Source of the DNA: Lysobacterales bacterium
GTDB lineage: Bacteria > Pseudomonadota > Gammaproteobacteria > Xanthomonadales > Marinicellaceae
Assembly (NCBI GenBank): GCA_026996795.1
Contig: JALWKC010000158.1
Coordinates: forward strand, 1-45,779
Reading direction: 5' to 3'
Length of the DNA stretch: 45,779 bases
Positions 1-9,610 of this stretch are shown one piece after another (the stretch's first letter is position 1; every line of letters begins with the position of its first letter). The position numbers and the translations under genes were made by a program. The notes beneath the pieces are model-generated. The model was not told the origin of the DNA. It did not search any database and worked only from the letters and a program-made list of their open reading frames with translations.

Positions 1-3000
1 GCCCGAATGCAGGATCAGCTGGTCGATTTCCTGCTCGCTGATGTCGGCATCGGCTTCGATAATGCCTTTTTCGATGGCTATCTGGCGCACTTTTTCACGG
101 TCGATGCCACGGCCATCGTCACTGACGGTGATGACCACCTCGGTGGCCTCCCGTTGCACGTCCAGCACCACCTTGCCGGTTTCATCCTTGCCCTGCCGGG
201 TGCGCTCTTCGGGAGGCTCAATGCCATGCGCCAGCGCATTACGCAAAATGTGTTCCAGCGGCGCCTGGATGCCTTCGAGCACGGTTTTGTCCATTTCGCC
301 TTCGGCGCCCACCACTTCCAGCCGCGCCTGTTTGCCAAGCTCGTCGGCGGTGGCGCGAATCAGACGACGCAAGCGAGGCAACAGTGAGCCAAAGGCCACC
401 ATGCGGGTTTTCATCAGGCCTTCCTGCAGTTCCGTGTTGGCTCGGGACTGGTATTTGAGCAGGTTCTCCGACTCGGTGGTGATGTCAATCAGGTAACTTT
501 GAATGTTGGTCAAATCAGAAACCGACTCACTCAAGGAACGCGACAGTTGTTGCAGGGTGGAGAACCGATCCAATTCCAGTGGATCAAAGCCTTCATCGAA
601 ATTTTCCGCTTCGCGCTGGTAGGTGGAAATAATCTGTGTCTCGGTTTCGATCTCCAGTTTGCGCAGTTGTTCCCGCAAACGCGTCACGGTGTTGGCCAGT
701 TCTTCAAGGTTGAAGCGGGTGTTGCCGGTCTGCTGTTCCAGACGCGAGGTATAAATACTGATCTCACCGGCGTGGTTCACCAGGTTGTCCAGCAAAACGG
801 AGGAAACCTTCAGTTGGCCACCACCAGCGAGGCTGGAAACATCGTTTGCCGCCTGCCGTGAACGTGGCTGTATATCGTCCGCATCCGGCTGTTGAGCCAT
901 TTCATCCAGTCGGGACTCTTCACGCAGCTCGGCGCCTTCGCTTTCCAGCAAGCCGGTTAGCTGTTTGATGTCTTCGGAAACGTCCTCTTGCAAGCCATAA
1001 TTTTGCGTGGCCAACAAGCCGTTGAGGCGGTCGAATGACCGCGCCAGCACGGCGTAATATCGCGGATTGATTTCACCGCCGGTTTCGGCCACGGTTTCAA
1101 ACACGGATTCCATCGCATGGCTGAGGTCGCCAATGGCGTTCAAGCCCGCCATACGGGCGCCGCCTTTGAGGGTGTGCAGTTCGCGTTGCAGGGCCGTGAC
1201 CAGTTCGGCATTGGCAGGTTCCTGCTCCAACTGGGCCATGATGTTTTCGCTGGAATCAAGGATTTCCTGCATTTCCTCGGCAAAGATTTCCAGCAATTCG
1301 ATATCCATGTCCTCGTTTTCTGCCGCGGCGCTGGCCCTTTCTGTTTCCCGGGTTTCGCTACGGGCTGCTTCAGCTGGCGTTTCTTCGACCTGTTCTTCTT
1401 CTGCCTGTGCTTCAGCGGTCTGCTCGTCTTCGGCCTGTTCTTCAGTGGCTGTTTCGACTTCCGAAGCCAGCTCGTCATCTGATTCAGTTTCGGTGTCTGA
1501 TGTCTGCTGGCTTTCCGACTCCTCGATGGCTTCGACCGGCTGCTGTTCTTCTACGGTTGATCGGGCTTCGTCGGTATCTTCCTGCTCTACCGGCTCAAAA
1601 ATTGCTTCACGGAACTCATTCTCCTGACCGGATTCAGGCGTCTCTTCAACAGCCTCTTCAGTGTCCTCTTCTGCTGTTTCTTCTGTTTCAAACGCGCCCA
1701 GTCCAAACGCATCTGCGGTTTCTTCAGTCTCGCTGGTCTCCCCTTCATCTGTGCCCGGGGAAGGCTGTTCGATGACCACATCTTCTGTGCGCTCCGCCTC
1801 ATCCAGGTCCTCGCCGGTTTGCAGGAAACTGGCCAGATCGACTTCCTGACTGTCGAAGCCCTGGGCCATTTCATCAAAATGGGCGCCAATACGCGCCGCT
1901 TCTTCGCTGTTGTCCTGCTCCAGGTCGTGCATGATGCTGCGCGACAAGGCAACAAATTCGCCAACCACGTTGAGGGAGTCGGCTTCCAGCGTCTGTTCAG
2001 CCTGTTTTTTCAGTTTTAACAGCTGTTCAAGCGGGGAGGTCATGCTGACAATGGCATTCACATTGGCCATGCTGGCCGCGCCATTGAGCGTATGCACGGT
2101 GCGGATCAGGTCTTCGGACACTTCCGCTGAGCCGGTTTCATTGGCCGCTTCGAGGAAGTGCTCCACTTCTTTCAGGTGCGAATCCACTTCCTGCTGCAAA
2201 ATTTCCACAAACACGGGGTCAACACCCAGTGAGGCCGTCTCATCGGCTTCATCGCCTGCCTGCGCTTCTTCCTCGTGCGTTGTTTCGCTGTGCGCTTCAA
2301 GATCAAAGCTGATGTCCATGTTCTCAGCCGTTTCGCTGGCTTCAGTTTCTTGTTCGGCTTCGCTTTCAAGTTCAAAATCAAAGCTGAGTTCATCGGCCAC
2401 ATTCGCCGCGTCAACCGTTTCCTGTAATTCTGCCGCCAACTCGGTTTCTGTCGCGCTGATTCCGGCTTCGCTTTCTGGCTGTTCCGCTTCTGTACTGCCG
2501 GCTTCGGTCTGACCTTGAGAGAGCAGAGCCACTTCTGTGCTGCCATCAGCCACTTGTTGGGCTGATTCAAGCACCAGGAAGTAGGTTTCAGGGACGGGTT
2601 TGTTGTCCTTAAGGGCAGCCAGCAATCCCGGCATGATGCCCTTGGCGGCATCCAATACGGTCAGAAAACGTTCGTCCACTTCGGTGGTGCCATCCAGCAC
2701 CTGATTGCACATGTTTTCCACCCGCCAGCCAAAATCACCCACGGCCTGACAACCCACCAGACGGCCACTGCCCTTGAGGGTGTGAAAAATGCGCCTGATT
2801 TCAGACAGGGCTTCGGTGTTGTCTTCCGGATTGGCACGCCAAGCCGGATAAATTTCGTTAATGTGGTCAAGCTCTTCTTCAAACTCTTCCAGGAAAACTT
2901 CCTTGATTTCCGGGTCAATGTCTTCGTCGAAGGACACCACCAGGCGCTCTTCGAGTTCGTCGATCAAGGGGGTTTCTTCCGTTACCTCAGCCGTGTCCGC

Positions 3001-4965
3001 GACCGCGGAGGAATCGTCGCCGGAACTTTCGGCAGACACCGGCTGTTCTTCTGCAGTGGCTTCGGGTCCGTCTTCGGCAAAAACGCCTTCATCCAGCGTC
3101 CATTCCTGCTGATTTTCCTCATCCGCATTGCCTGCCTCAAGGGCCAGGCTGGCCACGGCGGACGTTTCACCTGTTTCTTCAGCCACAGGCTCAGATCCAG
3201 TGGCTTCCAAACCTTCTTCCATGCCTTCTGCCAACGGTTCTTCAGCCAGTGGCTGCTGTGCTGTCAAATCACGGCGGGCAAAGAGCTTGTCCAGGTTGCT
3301 GCGAGCCAGTTCCAGAATCTGGGCCTTGCCGGGGCTGTTGCTGCCCAGGTATTCCATGTAGTATTCGATGCTGGCCACGGCATCGGCAAGCATGTCAAGC
3401 TCTTCAGCCGATGGCGACACAGGCGCGTCAAGCAAATGCTGCGTGTATTCGGCCACCCGGCCCACTTCCGTGGCGGCTTCCTGCAAGTCCAGCATCTGCA
3501 ATGCACCCCTGATTTCCTTCAGGAGTTGCGGGTTTTCGCGGATTTTTTCGCGGTCCCAGGTGGTTTCAATAAAGGCCACAAAATTGGACTTGATGTGCTG
3601 CAGGTTCTGAATGGATTCCTTGGCCAGGGCCTCGAGAATGGCATGCACCTCAGAGCGTGGGATTTCTATGCCCTGTTGCCCGGTTTTTTCTTCAGTGGTA
3701 ATAAAGCCAAGGGACTGGATGTGGTCGTTCAGATCGGATTCGACTTTCAGTAACTGTTTGGCCATTTCCATCAATTGATCGTCGTCGGGACGTTGGCCTG
3801 CTTCGATCTTTTCCATTAAGTCAGCGCGTTGCGCCACGATGGCTTCCCGCGCCGAGCCCAGACCCAGAATACCCAGGGTATCAGCAATGGTACCCAGGGA
3901 CTGCTCGATAGAATTGAGTTCTTCCAATGGTGCATTGGGATTGCGGATGAACAGGTCCAGTGTTTCCTGAACCGATAACACGTCGTCGCGAATGGTGCCG
4001 GCCACGGTTTCCAGCAATTCCTTGTTTTTACCGGAAATGCTGCCCTGGGCATGAGCCAGTTCATTATCATCCGGCACAAACTGGCGCAGATTGAAATAAT
4101 CCTTGAGTCGCTGGGCTTTTTCTGACTCGGAGGACGCCATGGCCACGTAATACAGGAAGTTCTTGGTCAACCCCTGCACCTGAGAATCCCTGTCCTCTTC
4201 CTGCAGCTGACTGGCCTTGCGCAATAGCAGATCCAACTGACCGGCCAGGCGCCGGAACGTGACCGAGTCTTTCAGGGCATCTTCATTGAGGGCGTCGAAT
4301 GCCGCCTCCGCAACCCAGAAGAGTTGACTGAAGTCCTCATCCCCCATCAGCATTTGCAACTTGTTGAGGATGTTCTGGAAGATGCCGTGCTGTTCGTGAT
4401 AATCCTCACTCCTGAACCATTTCAGCAAGGCCTGTTGATAGGCATTGCGGATTTTGGAAATGATGGGCTTGAGCTGTTTGGGCGATAGCCGAATCTGGCT
4501 TTTGCGCGCTTCCTCGGGCACACCCAGGCTCAGGTCCGGATTGAACAACGCACTTTCTGAAAGCAACTGGTCACCACGCACGGTGCGCAGGTCATTGACC
4601 AGCGGCAACAAAACAATGGGAATGTCCTTGTGACCCAGCTGGATACGTTCCAGATAATCAGGTAACTGCACGATGCCGCGCATGAGCACACTGAAGGCGT
4701 CATCCGGGTTTTTGACTTCCCCTTCCAGCAGTTTCTTGGCCACCTGTTCCATTTCTTCGGCCACCATGGCAGCACCGTACAGTTCCACCATTTTCAAGGT
4801 GCCTTGCACCTGATGCAGATAGGTGGCACAAAACTGTAACTGATTCACATCCTCGGGATCTTCCACATAGGCTTCCAGTGCCTGGCGAGCGCGTTCCAGC
4901 GTTTCGTCCAGCTCATTCTTGACCCAGACCAGCGTGGAAAAATCAATTTGTTCGTTTATACTCAT
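1..4965 (-). CDS. chpA: ChpA-type hybrid chemotaxis histidine kinase (5' part, runs off left edge)
   Basis: This is the CheA-like kinase of the type IV pilus (twitching) chemosensory system, which would phosphorylate PilG-type regulators. The reading frame is open for 1655 codons from the ATG at 4965 to the window edge. Several HPt-like modules are visible: an N-terminal one with His51, one with HTLKGSG (His728), one with HTLNGAA (His958) and one with HTLKGGA (His1264). A further copy near 3480-3510 reads EIRGALQML and has no phosphoacceptor histidine. Long acidic, Glu/Ser/Thr-rich linkers separate them, for example 1390-1800 and 2220-2560. The CheA ATPase N-box (RNALAHGIE, Asn1576) and the G1 box (DDGRGID) lie close to the left edge. 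The CheW-like and receiver domains expected at the C-terminus are outside the window. The start overlaps the upstream methyltransferase stop as ATGA, which implies translational coupling. Confidence 0.93.
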   Translation of the reverse strand, partial: MSINEQIDFSTLVWVKNELDETLERARQALEAYVEDPEDVNQLQFCATYLHQVQGTLKMVELYGAAMVAEEMEQVAKKLLEGEVKNPDDAFSVLMRGIVQLPDYLERIQLGHKDIPIVLLPLVNDLRTVRGDQLLSESALFNPDLSLGVPEEARKSQIRLSPKQLKPIISKIRNAYQQALLKWFRSEDYHEQHGIFQNILNKLQMLMGDEDFSQLFWVAEAAFDALNEDALKDSVTFRRLAGQLDLLLRKASQLQEEDRDSQVQGLTKNFLYYVAMASSESEKAQRLKDYFNLRQFVPDDNELAHAQGSISGKNKELLETVAGTIRDDVLSVQETLDLFIRNPNAPLEELNSIEQSLGTIADTLGILGLGSAREAIVAQRADLMEKIEAGQRPDDDQLMEMAKQLLKVESDLNDHIQSLGFITTEEKTGQQGIEIPRSEVHAILEALAKESIQNLQHIKSNFVAFIETTWDREKIRENPQLLKEIRGALQMLDLQEAATEVGRVAEYTQHLLDAPVSPSAEELDMLADAVASIEYYMEYLGSNSPGKAQILELARSNLDKLFARRDLTAQQPLAEEPLAEGMEEGLEATGSEPVAEETGETSAVASLALEAGNADEENQQEWTLDEGVFAEDGPEATAEEQPVSAESSGDDSSAVADTAEVTEETPLIDELEERLVVSFDEDIDPEIKEVFLEEFEEELDHINEIYPAWRANPEDNTEALSEIRRIFHTLKGSGRLVGCQAVGDFGWRVENMCNQVLDGTTEVDERFLTVLDAAKGIMPGLLAALKDNKPVPETYFLVLESAQQVADGSTEVALLSQGQTEAGSTEAEQPESEAGISATETELAAELQETVDAANVADELSFDFELESEAEQETEASETAENMDISFDLEAHSETTHEEEAQAGDEADETASLGVDPVFVEILQQEVDSHLKEVEHFLEAANETGSAEVSEDLIRTVHTLNGAASMANVNAIVSMTSPLEQLLKLKKQAEQTLEADSLNVVGEFVALSRSIMHDLEQDNSEEAARIGAHFDEMAQGFDSQEVDLASFLQTGEDLDEAERTEDVVIEQPSPGTDEGETSETEETADAFGLGAFETEETAEEDTEEAVEETPESGQENEFREAIFEPVEQEDTDEARSTVEEQQPVEAIEESESQQTSDTETESDDELASEVETATEEQAEDEQTAEAQAEEEQVEETPAEAARSETRETERASAAAENEDMDIELLEIFAEEMQEILDSSENIMAQLEQEPANAELVTALQRELHTLKGGARMAGLNAIGDLSHAMESVFETVAETGGEINPRYYAVLARSFDRLNGLLATQNYGLQEDVSEDIKQLTGLLESEGAELREESRLDEMAQQPDADDIQPRSRQAANDVSSLAGGGQLKVSSVLLDNLVNHAGEISIYTSRLEQQTGNTRFNLEELANTVTRLREQLRKLEIETETQIISTYQREAENFDEGFDPLELDRFSTLQQLSRSLSESVSDLTNIQSYLIDITTESENLLKYQSRANTELQEGLMKTRMVAFGSLLPRLRRLIRATADELGKQARLEVVGAEGEMDKTVLEGIQAPLEHILRNALAHGIEPPEERTRQGKDETGKVVLDVQREATEVVITVSDDGRGIDREKVRQIAIEKGIIEADADISEQEIDQLILHSG

Positions 4966-5867
4966 ACGTCGTTCTTCAATTGATAAGAGAGTGTTCTTCT
5001 GACCGGCAGGCGTTCCATGCTGGGGTGCTGCCAGGCACTTATGTCTGTCGGCCCGAGAATCAGTATGCCGCCCTTTTTCAGGTAGCGAACCAGATTGTCC
5101 AGTATTTTCAGCCGTGTCTCGCGGGAAAAATAAATCAGTACGTTGTGGCAGTAGATCAGGTCATAACGCACCTTGGCCGCAGCTCCCAGATCCAGTAAAT
5201 TGAAATAGCCGAAAGCGGCCCGTTTGCGCAATGCATCGCTGACCGAAACCAGTCCCTTGCCGGCAGGCTGTAAATAATGGCTCATACCGGCAGGCACCGA
5301 TTCCACGTGCCGCGCGTCATAAATGCCCTGTTGTGCCAGCGCAATGGCCGGGCGGGAGACGTCCGTGCCAATAACGCCATAATAGAGTTTCTTGTGCGGA
5401 TAGATCGCGGCGCACTGATCCGCCAGCATGGCCAGTGACCAGGCCTCTTCACCGGTGGCGCAACTAACGCTCCACATGCGGTAATGAAGAATATCCGGCG
5501 CTTGCGCAAAAGTATTGTGCAGGGTTTCACGAACCAGATCAAAAGACGGCTTGTGACGAAAAAAACTGGTTTCATGCACCGTCAGCCTGTCCACCAGTTG
5601 CGTCCATTCCAGGCGGCTGCTAATGCCCTGGCGCGTGATCAGGTCCCAGTAATCCGAGAATTGTGACAAGCCGAGCTCACTCATGCGGGACCAGATTTTG
5701 GTCTGCAGAAAGGACTTGCGTTCGCGCGGCACAGTAATACCCGTGCGGCGTTCCAACAGTTCAGACCACATGGCGTAATCGGAGTCGCCAAACTCCGGGA
5801 TGCCGTGAGTACCAACCGAAGGATTCATGCCGGTTATGTGAGCGAATTGGTGCGCTGAACCATTCAA
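4962..5867 (-). CDS. pilK: CheR-type chemoreceptor methyltransferase of the Chp cluster (PilK-like)
   Basis: This SAM-dependent methyltransferase probably methylates glutamates on the PilJ receptor encoded just upstream. The N-terminal region has the CheR helical domain (WSELLERRTGI ... LQTKIWSRM). The SAM-binding part follows with the CheR hallmarks WSVSCATGEEAWSLAM, then IGTDVS and DLIYCHNVLIYF. The 301-residue length fits the family. The reading starts at a TTG (5867) directly after the pilJ stop, with a GGTGG stretch upstream; the first in-frame ATG is at 5828 and has no obvious ribosome-binding site. The true start is therefore uncertain by 13 codons. It overlaps chpA by 4 bp. The PilK name rests on position between pilJ and chpA as well as the fold. 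Confidence 0.9.
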   Translation of the reverse strand: MNGSAHQFAHITGMNPSVGTHGIPEFGDSDYAMWSELLERRTGITVPRERKSFLQTKIWSRMSELGLSQFSDYWDLITRQGISSRLEWTQLVDRLTVHETSFFRHKPSFDLVRETLHNTFAQAPDILHYRMWSVSCATGEEAWSLAMLADQCAAIYPHKKLYYGVIGTDVSRPAIALAQQGIYDARHVESVPAGMSHYLQPAGKGLVSVSDALRKRAAFGYFNLLDLGAAAKVRYDLIYCHNVLIYFSRETRLKILDNLVRYLKKGGILILGPTDISAWQHPSMERLPVRRTLSYQLKNDV

Positions 5868-7892
5868 TTATTTCCACCCGTCATCGTCTTCAGGCAGCTT
5901 GAAGCCTTCCACTGAGCGACGCAGCTCGTTGGCCAGTTCCACCAGGTTACCAATGGATTCGGCAGTTTGTTGGGTACCGGCCGAAGTCTGCGTGGTGATC
6001 TCCTGAATCACGTTCATGGTGCCGGAAATGTTAGTGGCGGCCACGGACTGTTGGCGAGCCGCTTCCGAGATGTTCTGAATCAGTTCCGCCAGGTCGGTGG
6101 ATACGGTTTCAATCTCCACCAGGGCCTCACCGGCATTTTCGGCCCGCTTGGCCCCGTTCACCACCTCGGCGGTGGTCTGTTCCATGGAGGCCACGGCTTC
6201 GTTGGTGTCTGACTGAATGGTTTGCACCAGGTTTTCAATCTGGCGTGTTGCACTGGAGGCCCGTTCCGCCAGCCGTTGCACTTCATCGGCCACCACCGCA
6301 AAACCCCGGCCGGATTCTCCGGCTGAGGCCGCTTGAATGGCAGCATTCAGTGCCAGAATATTGGTCTGTTCGGCAATGTCGTTAATCAGTTCCACGATGT
6401 TACCGATTTCCTGTGAGCTTTCACCCAGTCGCTTGATTCGTTTGGACGTTTCCTGGATCTGGTTACGGATGTTGTCCATGCCCTCAATGGTTTGCCGCAC
6501 CACGTCGGCACCAGTGTGTGCGATTTGTACCGAGCGTTGCGCCACATCGGCAGATTCCAGTGAATTCTTGGACACTTCATCAATGGAAACCGCGATTTCG
6601 TTAATGGCCGCCGATGCATTGGTGATTTGTTGGGCCTGATGCTCTGAGGCCTCAGCCAGGTGCATCGCTGTTGCCTGGGCTTCCTGGGCCGCCGAGGCCA
6701 CACCCACCGAGGCTTCGTTAATGGTGGTAACAAGGCTGCGCAAGGCTTCCACGGCAAAGTTGACCGAGTCCGCAATGGCGCCGGTAATGTCCTCACTCAC
6801 GGTGGCATTCACGGTCAGGTCACCATCCGCCAGTGAGCCCATTTCATCCAGCAAACGCAGAATCGCCTGCTGGTTTCTTTCATTCAGATCCTGCGCAACC
6901 TTGGCACGTATGCGATCCGAACGGTTCAGACGCCAGAAGATGCCCAACATCCAGAGCAACGCCAAGGCACCCAGTATCCAGCCAGCCAGGGTGGACGGGA
7001 ACCAGGTAACAATGGACTTGATCTTATTGATCAGCTCGCGGGCCTGATCCAGCAATTGCAGGGAGTCAACCTGAATGTCTTCGGCAGCTGTCTGGGCCTC
7101 AAACAGGTCCATGGATTTCAGTACCGTCTGAATGTCATTCTGAATGCTGTCAAACTGGTTATACACGCCACCGAGCGCTTCCAGCGCCACGGGGTCGGTA
7201 ATGCCCTTGATGGTGTCGCTGCCGTTGAACAGGCCGTTGAGCACGTTGGCGAATTTACGTGCGTCAGCATCCAGCCTGTCGGCTGCCTGAACCGCATTCA
7301 TGCCACCCTGAAGGATTTCATTCATGCGCCGCAACATCCGGTCAGCCAGTACCAACTGCTGGCTGGCCACATAGATTTGCTGACGGTTCGCGCCTTTTTT
7401 CACCAGGCGCTGAACCACGTCATCACTGCGCGCCTGCAGGACGGGAATTTCCCGGGCAAACTTGACCGCAATATCGGAGATTGACTCGATCAGCTCCTGT
7501 TTGTTGAGAATCACATCAACATTCTTGTCCATGCGTTTCCAGGTGTCCTGCATGGCCGTAAAGGCTTCGCGCGTGGCAGGCGGCAACGGGGCCAGGTCGT
7601 CATCGCCCTGATCCAGAACCTTCATGGACTGATTAATAATGTTCTTGGTGCGTTTCAGGTCATCGAACGCTTCCACCCGGCCTGCTGCTGCGTCCTTGGC
7701 GTATTGACTCAGTTGCTGCGAAGTGATGCGAATATTATCTGTTTCCCGAATCCAGCCGGCGCGGTTCTTCTCATCGATGTTCAAAATAATAAAGTTAAGA
7801 ATAAACAAGCCAACCAGCAGGATCAAAATGATCAACTGCCACAACGGCAAGGTTTTGGATTGAATATTCAGGTCACTGGTGGATACGCTCAT
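5868..7892 (-). CDS. pilJ: Type IV pilus methyl-accepting chemotaxis protein PilJ
   Basis: This is the inner-membrane chemoreceptor of the pilus chemosensory pathway. It has a first membrane segment at about residues 18-38 and a periplasmic helical region of roughly 260 residues. A second membrane segment starts near residue 300 (LAGWILGALALLWMLGIF). A HAMP-like linker and the cytoplasmic signalling coiled coil follow. The hairpin tip carries the near-invariant NILALNAAIQAASAGESGRG and VVADEVQRLAERA motifs. The 674-residue length matches PilJ. The ATG at 7892 is preceded by AGAGG at good spacing. It lies 77 bp after pilI and ends where the CheR-type gene begins, so the two are probably co-translated. 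PilJ receptors are usually polar and respond to pilus-related signals; that role is inferred from family and position. Confidence 0.94.
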   Translation of the reverse strand: MSVSTSDLNIQSKTLPLWQLIILILLVGLFILNFIILNIDEKNRAGWIRETDNIRITSQQLSQYAKDAAAGRVEAFDDLKRTKNIINQSMKVLDQGDDDLAPLPPATREAFTAMQDTWKRMDKNVDVILNKQELIESISDIAVKFAREIPVLQARSDDVVQRLVKKGANRQQIYVASQQLVLADRMLRRMNEILQGGMNAVQAADRLDADARKFANVLNGLFNGSDTIKGITDPVALEALGGVYNQFDSIQNDIQTVLKSMDLFEAQTAAEDIQVDSLQLLDQARELINKIKSIVTWFPSTLAGWILGALALLWMLGIFWRLNRSDRIRAKVAQDLNERNQQAILRLLDEMGSLADGDLTVNATVSEDITGAIADSVNFAVEALRSLVTTINEASVGVASAAQEAQATAMHLAEASEHQAQQITNASAAINEIAVSIDEVSKNSLESADVAQRSVQIAHTGADVVRQTIEGMDNIRNQIQETSKRIKRLGESSQEIGNIVELINDIAEQTNILALNAAIQAASAGESGRGFAVVADEVQRLAERASSATRQIENLVQTIQSDTNEAVASMEQTTAEVVNGAKRAENAGEALVEIETVSTDLAELIQNISEAARQQSVAATNISGTMNVIQEITTQTSAGTQQTAESIGNLVELANELRRSVEGFKLPEDDDGWK

Positions 7893-7969
7893 GGATTAGC
7901 CTCTTTTCGCCAACTTTTTTCAGTCTTGGTGGTTGCAGTCATGTGTGTCAAATTTGTGTCAGGCACTGG

Positions 7970-8515
7970 TCAGGCCACTGCCGCATTCTGGAAGTCCGTG
8001 TCATTGACCAGCCGGTCAACATCAAACAGGTTCCACGTTCTCCCTTCCTGGCCAAAAGCCGTGCTGGAGTAGCGGGCAAAACCGGAATCCTCCGGCAAAT
8101 CCGTGTCGCAGCTGTCCTCGGGCTGGAAATGCCGCTGCCCGAATACTTCATCCACCAGCAATGCCACCTGTCCGCCAGGTTGATTCACCACCATCAGGCG
8201 AGACCGTCCGGTGATCTGCGTGGGGATGGTAGTCAGGTAGCGCTTCAGGTCAATAATGGGCATCAGGGTACCGCGCAAGTTGGCCAGGCCAATGACCCAA
8301 GACTTGATTCCGGGCACCGGCAAGGCTTCGGCTGGCATCAACACTTCCACCACCCGATCCACGGGCAGTACGTAAAAGTGTTCGTTGAGCCGAAAGCCGA
8401 TGCCAGACCAGGTGTTGCCATGCTCCTGTTGCTCCGGCAGTTTTACAGCATGCTGCAGACTCTTTTGCTCATAATCCAGCAATAATTCAAAAGGTTTGGT
8501 GATTTTCTTTTTCAT
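7970..8515 (-). CDS. pilI: CheW-like adaptor PilI
   Basis: This CheW-domain scaffold would couple the PilJ receptor to the ChpA kinase in the cytoplasm. It has 181 residues. The CheW fold is recognisable from about residue 35 on: GIGFRLNEHFYVLPVDRVVEVL, then VIGLANLRGTLMPIIDLKRYL, and LLVDEVFGQRHF. The start ATG at 8515 shares its A with the TGA stop of pilG (TGATG), so translation is coupled. In Pseudomonas a second response regulator, pilH, sits between pilG and pilI; here the two genes abut and there is no room for it. Confidence 0.92.
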   Translation of the reverse strand: MKKKITKPFELLLDYEQKSLQHAVKLPEQQEHGNTWSGIGFRLNEHFYVLPVDRVVEVLMPAEALPVPGIKSWVIGLANLRGTLMPIIDLKRYLTTIPTQITGRSRLMVVNQPGGQVALLVDEVFGQRHFQPEDSCDTDLPEDSGFARYSSTAFGQEGRTWNLFDVDRLVNDTDFQNAAVA

Positions 8516-8925
8516 CAGGACTCAGTAGCCAGGGGGACGTATTTCTTGATGGCATCCAGCAATTCTTCTTTTGTGAAGGGTTTGGTGAGGTACTCTTCGG
8601 CACCCACCACCTTGCCCTTGGCCTTGTCAAACAGGCCGTCCTTACTAGACAACATGATGACCGGTGTTTTCTGGAACTCTTTGTTGATCTTGATCAGCGC
8701 GCAGGTTTTGTAGCCATCCAGCCGTGGCATCATGATGTCGACAAAAATGATGTCTGGCCGGGTGTCTGAAATCATGGAAAGGGCTTCGTAGCCATTATCC
8801 ACCGTAATCACTTCACAGCCTTCTTTTTTCAGCAGGGTTTCGGCCGTGCGCCGAATGGTCTTGCTGTCATCAATGACCATGACTTTCAGGTCCGAGAATT
8901 GATCTTTTTGATTTTCTTCGCTCAC
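8515..8925 (-). CDS. pilG: Twitching motility response regulator PilG
   Basis: This is a single-domain receiver of 136 residues with no output domain. The acidic pair is VMVIDDSKT (Asp19/Asp20), the phosphoacceptor is in FVDIMMPRLDGY (Asp63), and the Thr/Lys switch region reads VIMLSSKDG ... YLTKPF. The stretch IDDSKTIRRTAETLLKK closely resembles Pseudomonas PilG as I remember it. The start codon is GTG (8925), supported by AAGGTGG just upstream. It is the first gene of the minus-strand pil-chp operon. PilG-type regulators promote pilus extension and cAMP signalling in Pseudomonas; that function is transferred from the family. Confidence 0.95.
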   Translation of the reverse strand: MSEENQKDQFSDLKVMVIDDSKTIRRTAETLLKKEGCEVITVDNGYEALSMISDTRPDIIFVDIMMPRLDGYKTCALIKINKEFQKTPVIMLSSKDGLFDKAKGKVVGAEEYLTKPFTKEELLDAIKKYVPLATES

Positions 8926-9072
8926 ACAACCACCTTAGCTGTTTGATTTACTTGATTATTTCCGGGCTGAATGCTTTCAGACACATTCGCAGAAAACGCC
9001 TCTGTGCCCTGGATTCCCATTAACGCAAGCGCGAAAAAAACATTAAGTTTCGCCGCTAAGTCCGTAATATCT

Positions 9073-9095
9073 ATGGAAAATACCTTATTTTCCAT
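9073..9095. promoter_or_regulatory. Perfect 10-bp inverted repeat, candidate operator
   Basis: ATGGAAAATA and TATTTTCCAT form a perfect 10-bp inverted repeat around a 3-nt centre (CCT). It is AT-rich and has no T-tract suited to a terminator. It lies about 150 bp upstream of the pilG start and 12 bp from a second palindrome. This suggests a dimeric regulator site, but no regulator is identified. Confidence 0.4.
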
Positions 9096-9107
9096 GGCAT
9101 TACAATT

Positions 9108-9123
9108 GTTTCCTGCAGGAAAC
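9108..9123. promoter_or_regulatory. Perfect 16-bp palindrome, candidate operator
   Basis: GTTTCCTGCAGGAAAC is a perfect 16-bp palindrome without a loop, as for a dimer-binding operator. It lies between divergent operons and next to the 9073-9095 repeat. The binding protein is unknown. Confidence 0.4.
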
Positions 9124-9610
9124 TGTCACGCCCCATATGCTTGAGTTTGCAAGCCTTGTGGAACTGCTCCGGCGGCACCGAAATCCCGTGGCGCAAACAT
9201 ATTACGCAAAATACCCGTTAAATGATAGCGTCTGATTGGAAAATCCGTGCACTGGCGCTCAAACACGGCGAAAAAATCAATTGGTCCGGAAGGATTTGTG
9301 GCAAGCCATATCCGGCCTGAACATCACTTTACGACAAAGCCGGCAAATCGCCGCCGACTTTCGCCCAAACGGTTCACAAAACAGCAAAAATCCGGCCCGG
9401 TCATTGCGGGCTTATCTGTTAGAATTATTCTGGCCTGTTGACTGACATTTTTTGTCACCCAGGCACGATTCAGCGAATGGAACTGACAGAGAGAACTCCG
9501 ACCAAATACTTACTATATTCAAAACTGGCACAGGCTGTCATCCGCAAGCCAGGAAAGGCCACTAAGGGCTAGCACTCGATCTGACGATCTAACACTTTAA
9601 GGAACCCGGC

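Larger units (their letters stand above)
8926..9610. other. Divergent intergenic region between pilG and gshB
   Basis: This 685-bp stretch between divergently transcribed pilG and gshB shows no convincing gene. Short open frames around 9236-9445 have no recognisable protein character and no good ribosome-binding site. It should contain the promoters of both operons. I see no high-quality -35/-10 pair. TACTATATT at about 9511-9519 and a TTGACT at 9438-9443 are weak candidates on the gshB side. Two perfect palindromes at 9073-9095 and 9108-9123 are the most structured part. An AAGGA ribosome-binding site precedes gshB. Confidence 0.6.

Noticed and set aside
9236-9445. Short open frames in the pilG-gshB intergenic region
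   Set aside because: No recognisable protein pattern, no ribosome-binding site, and two frames overlap with equal quality.
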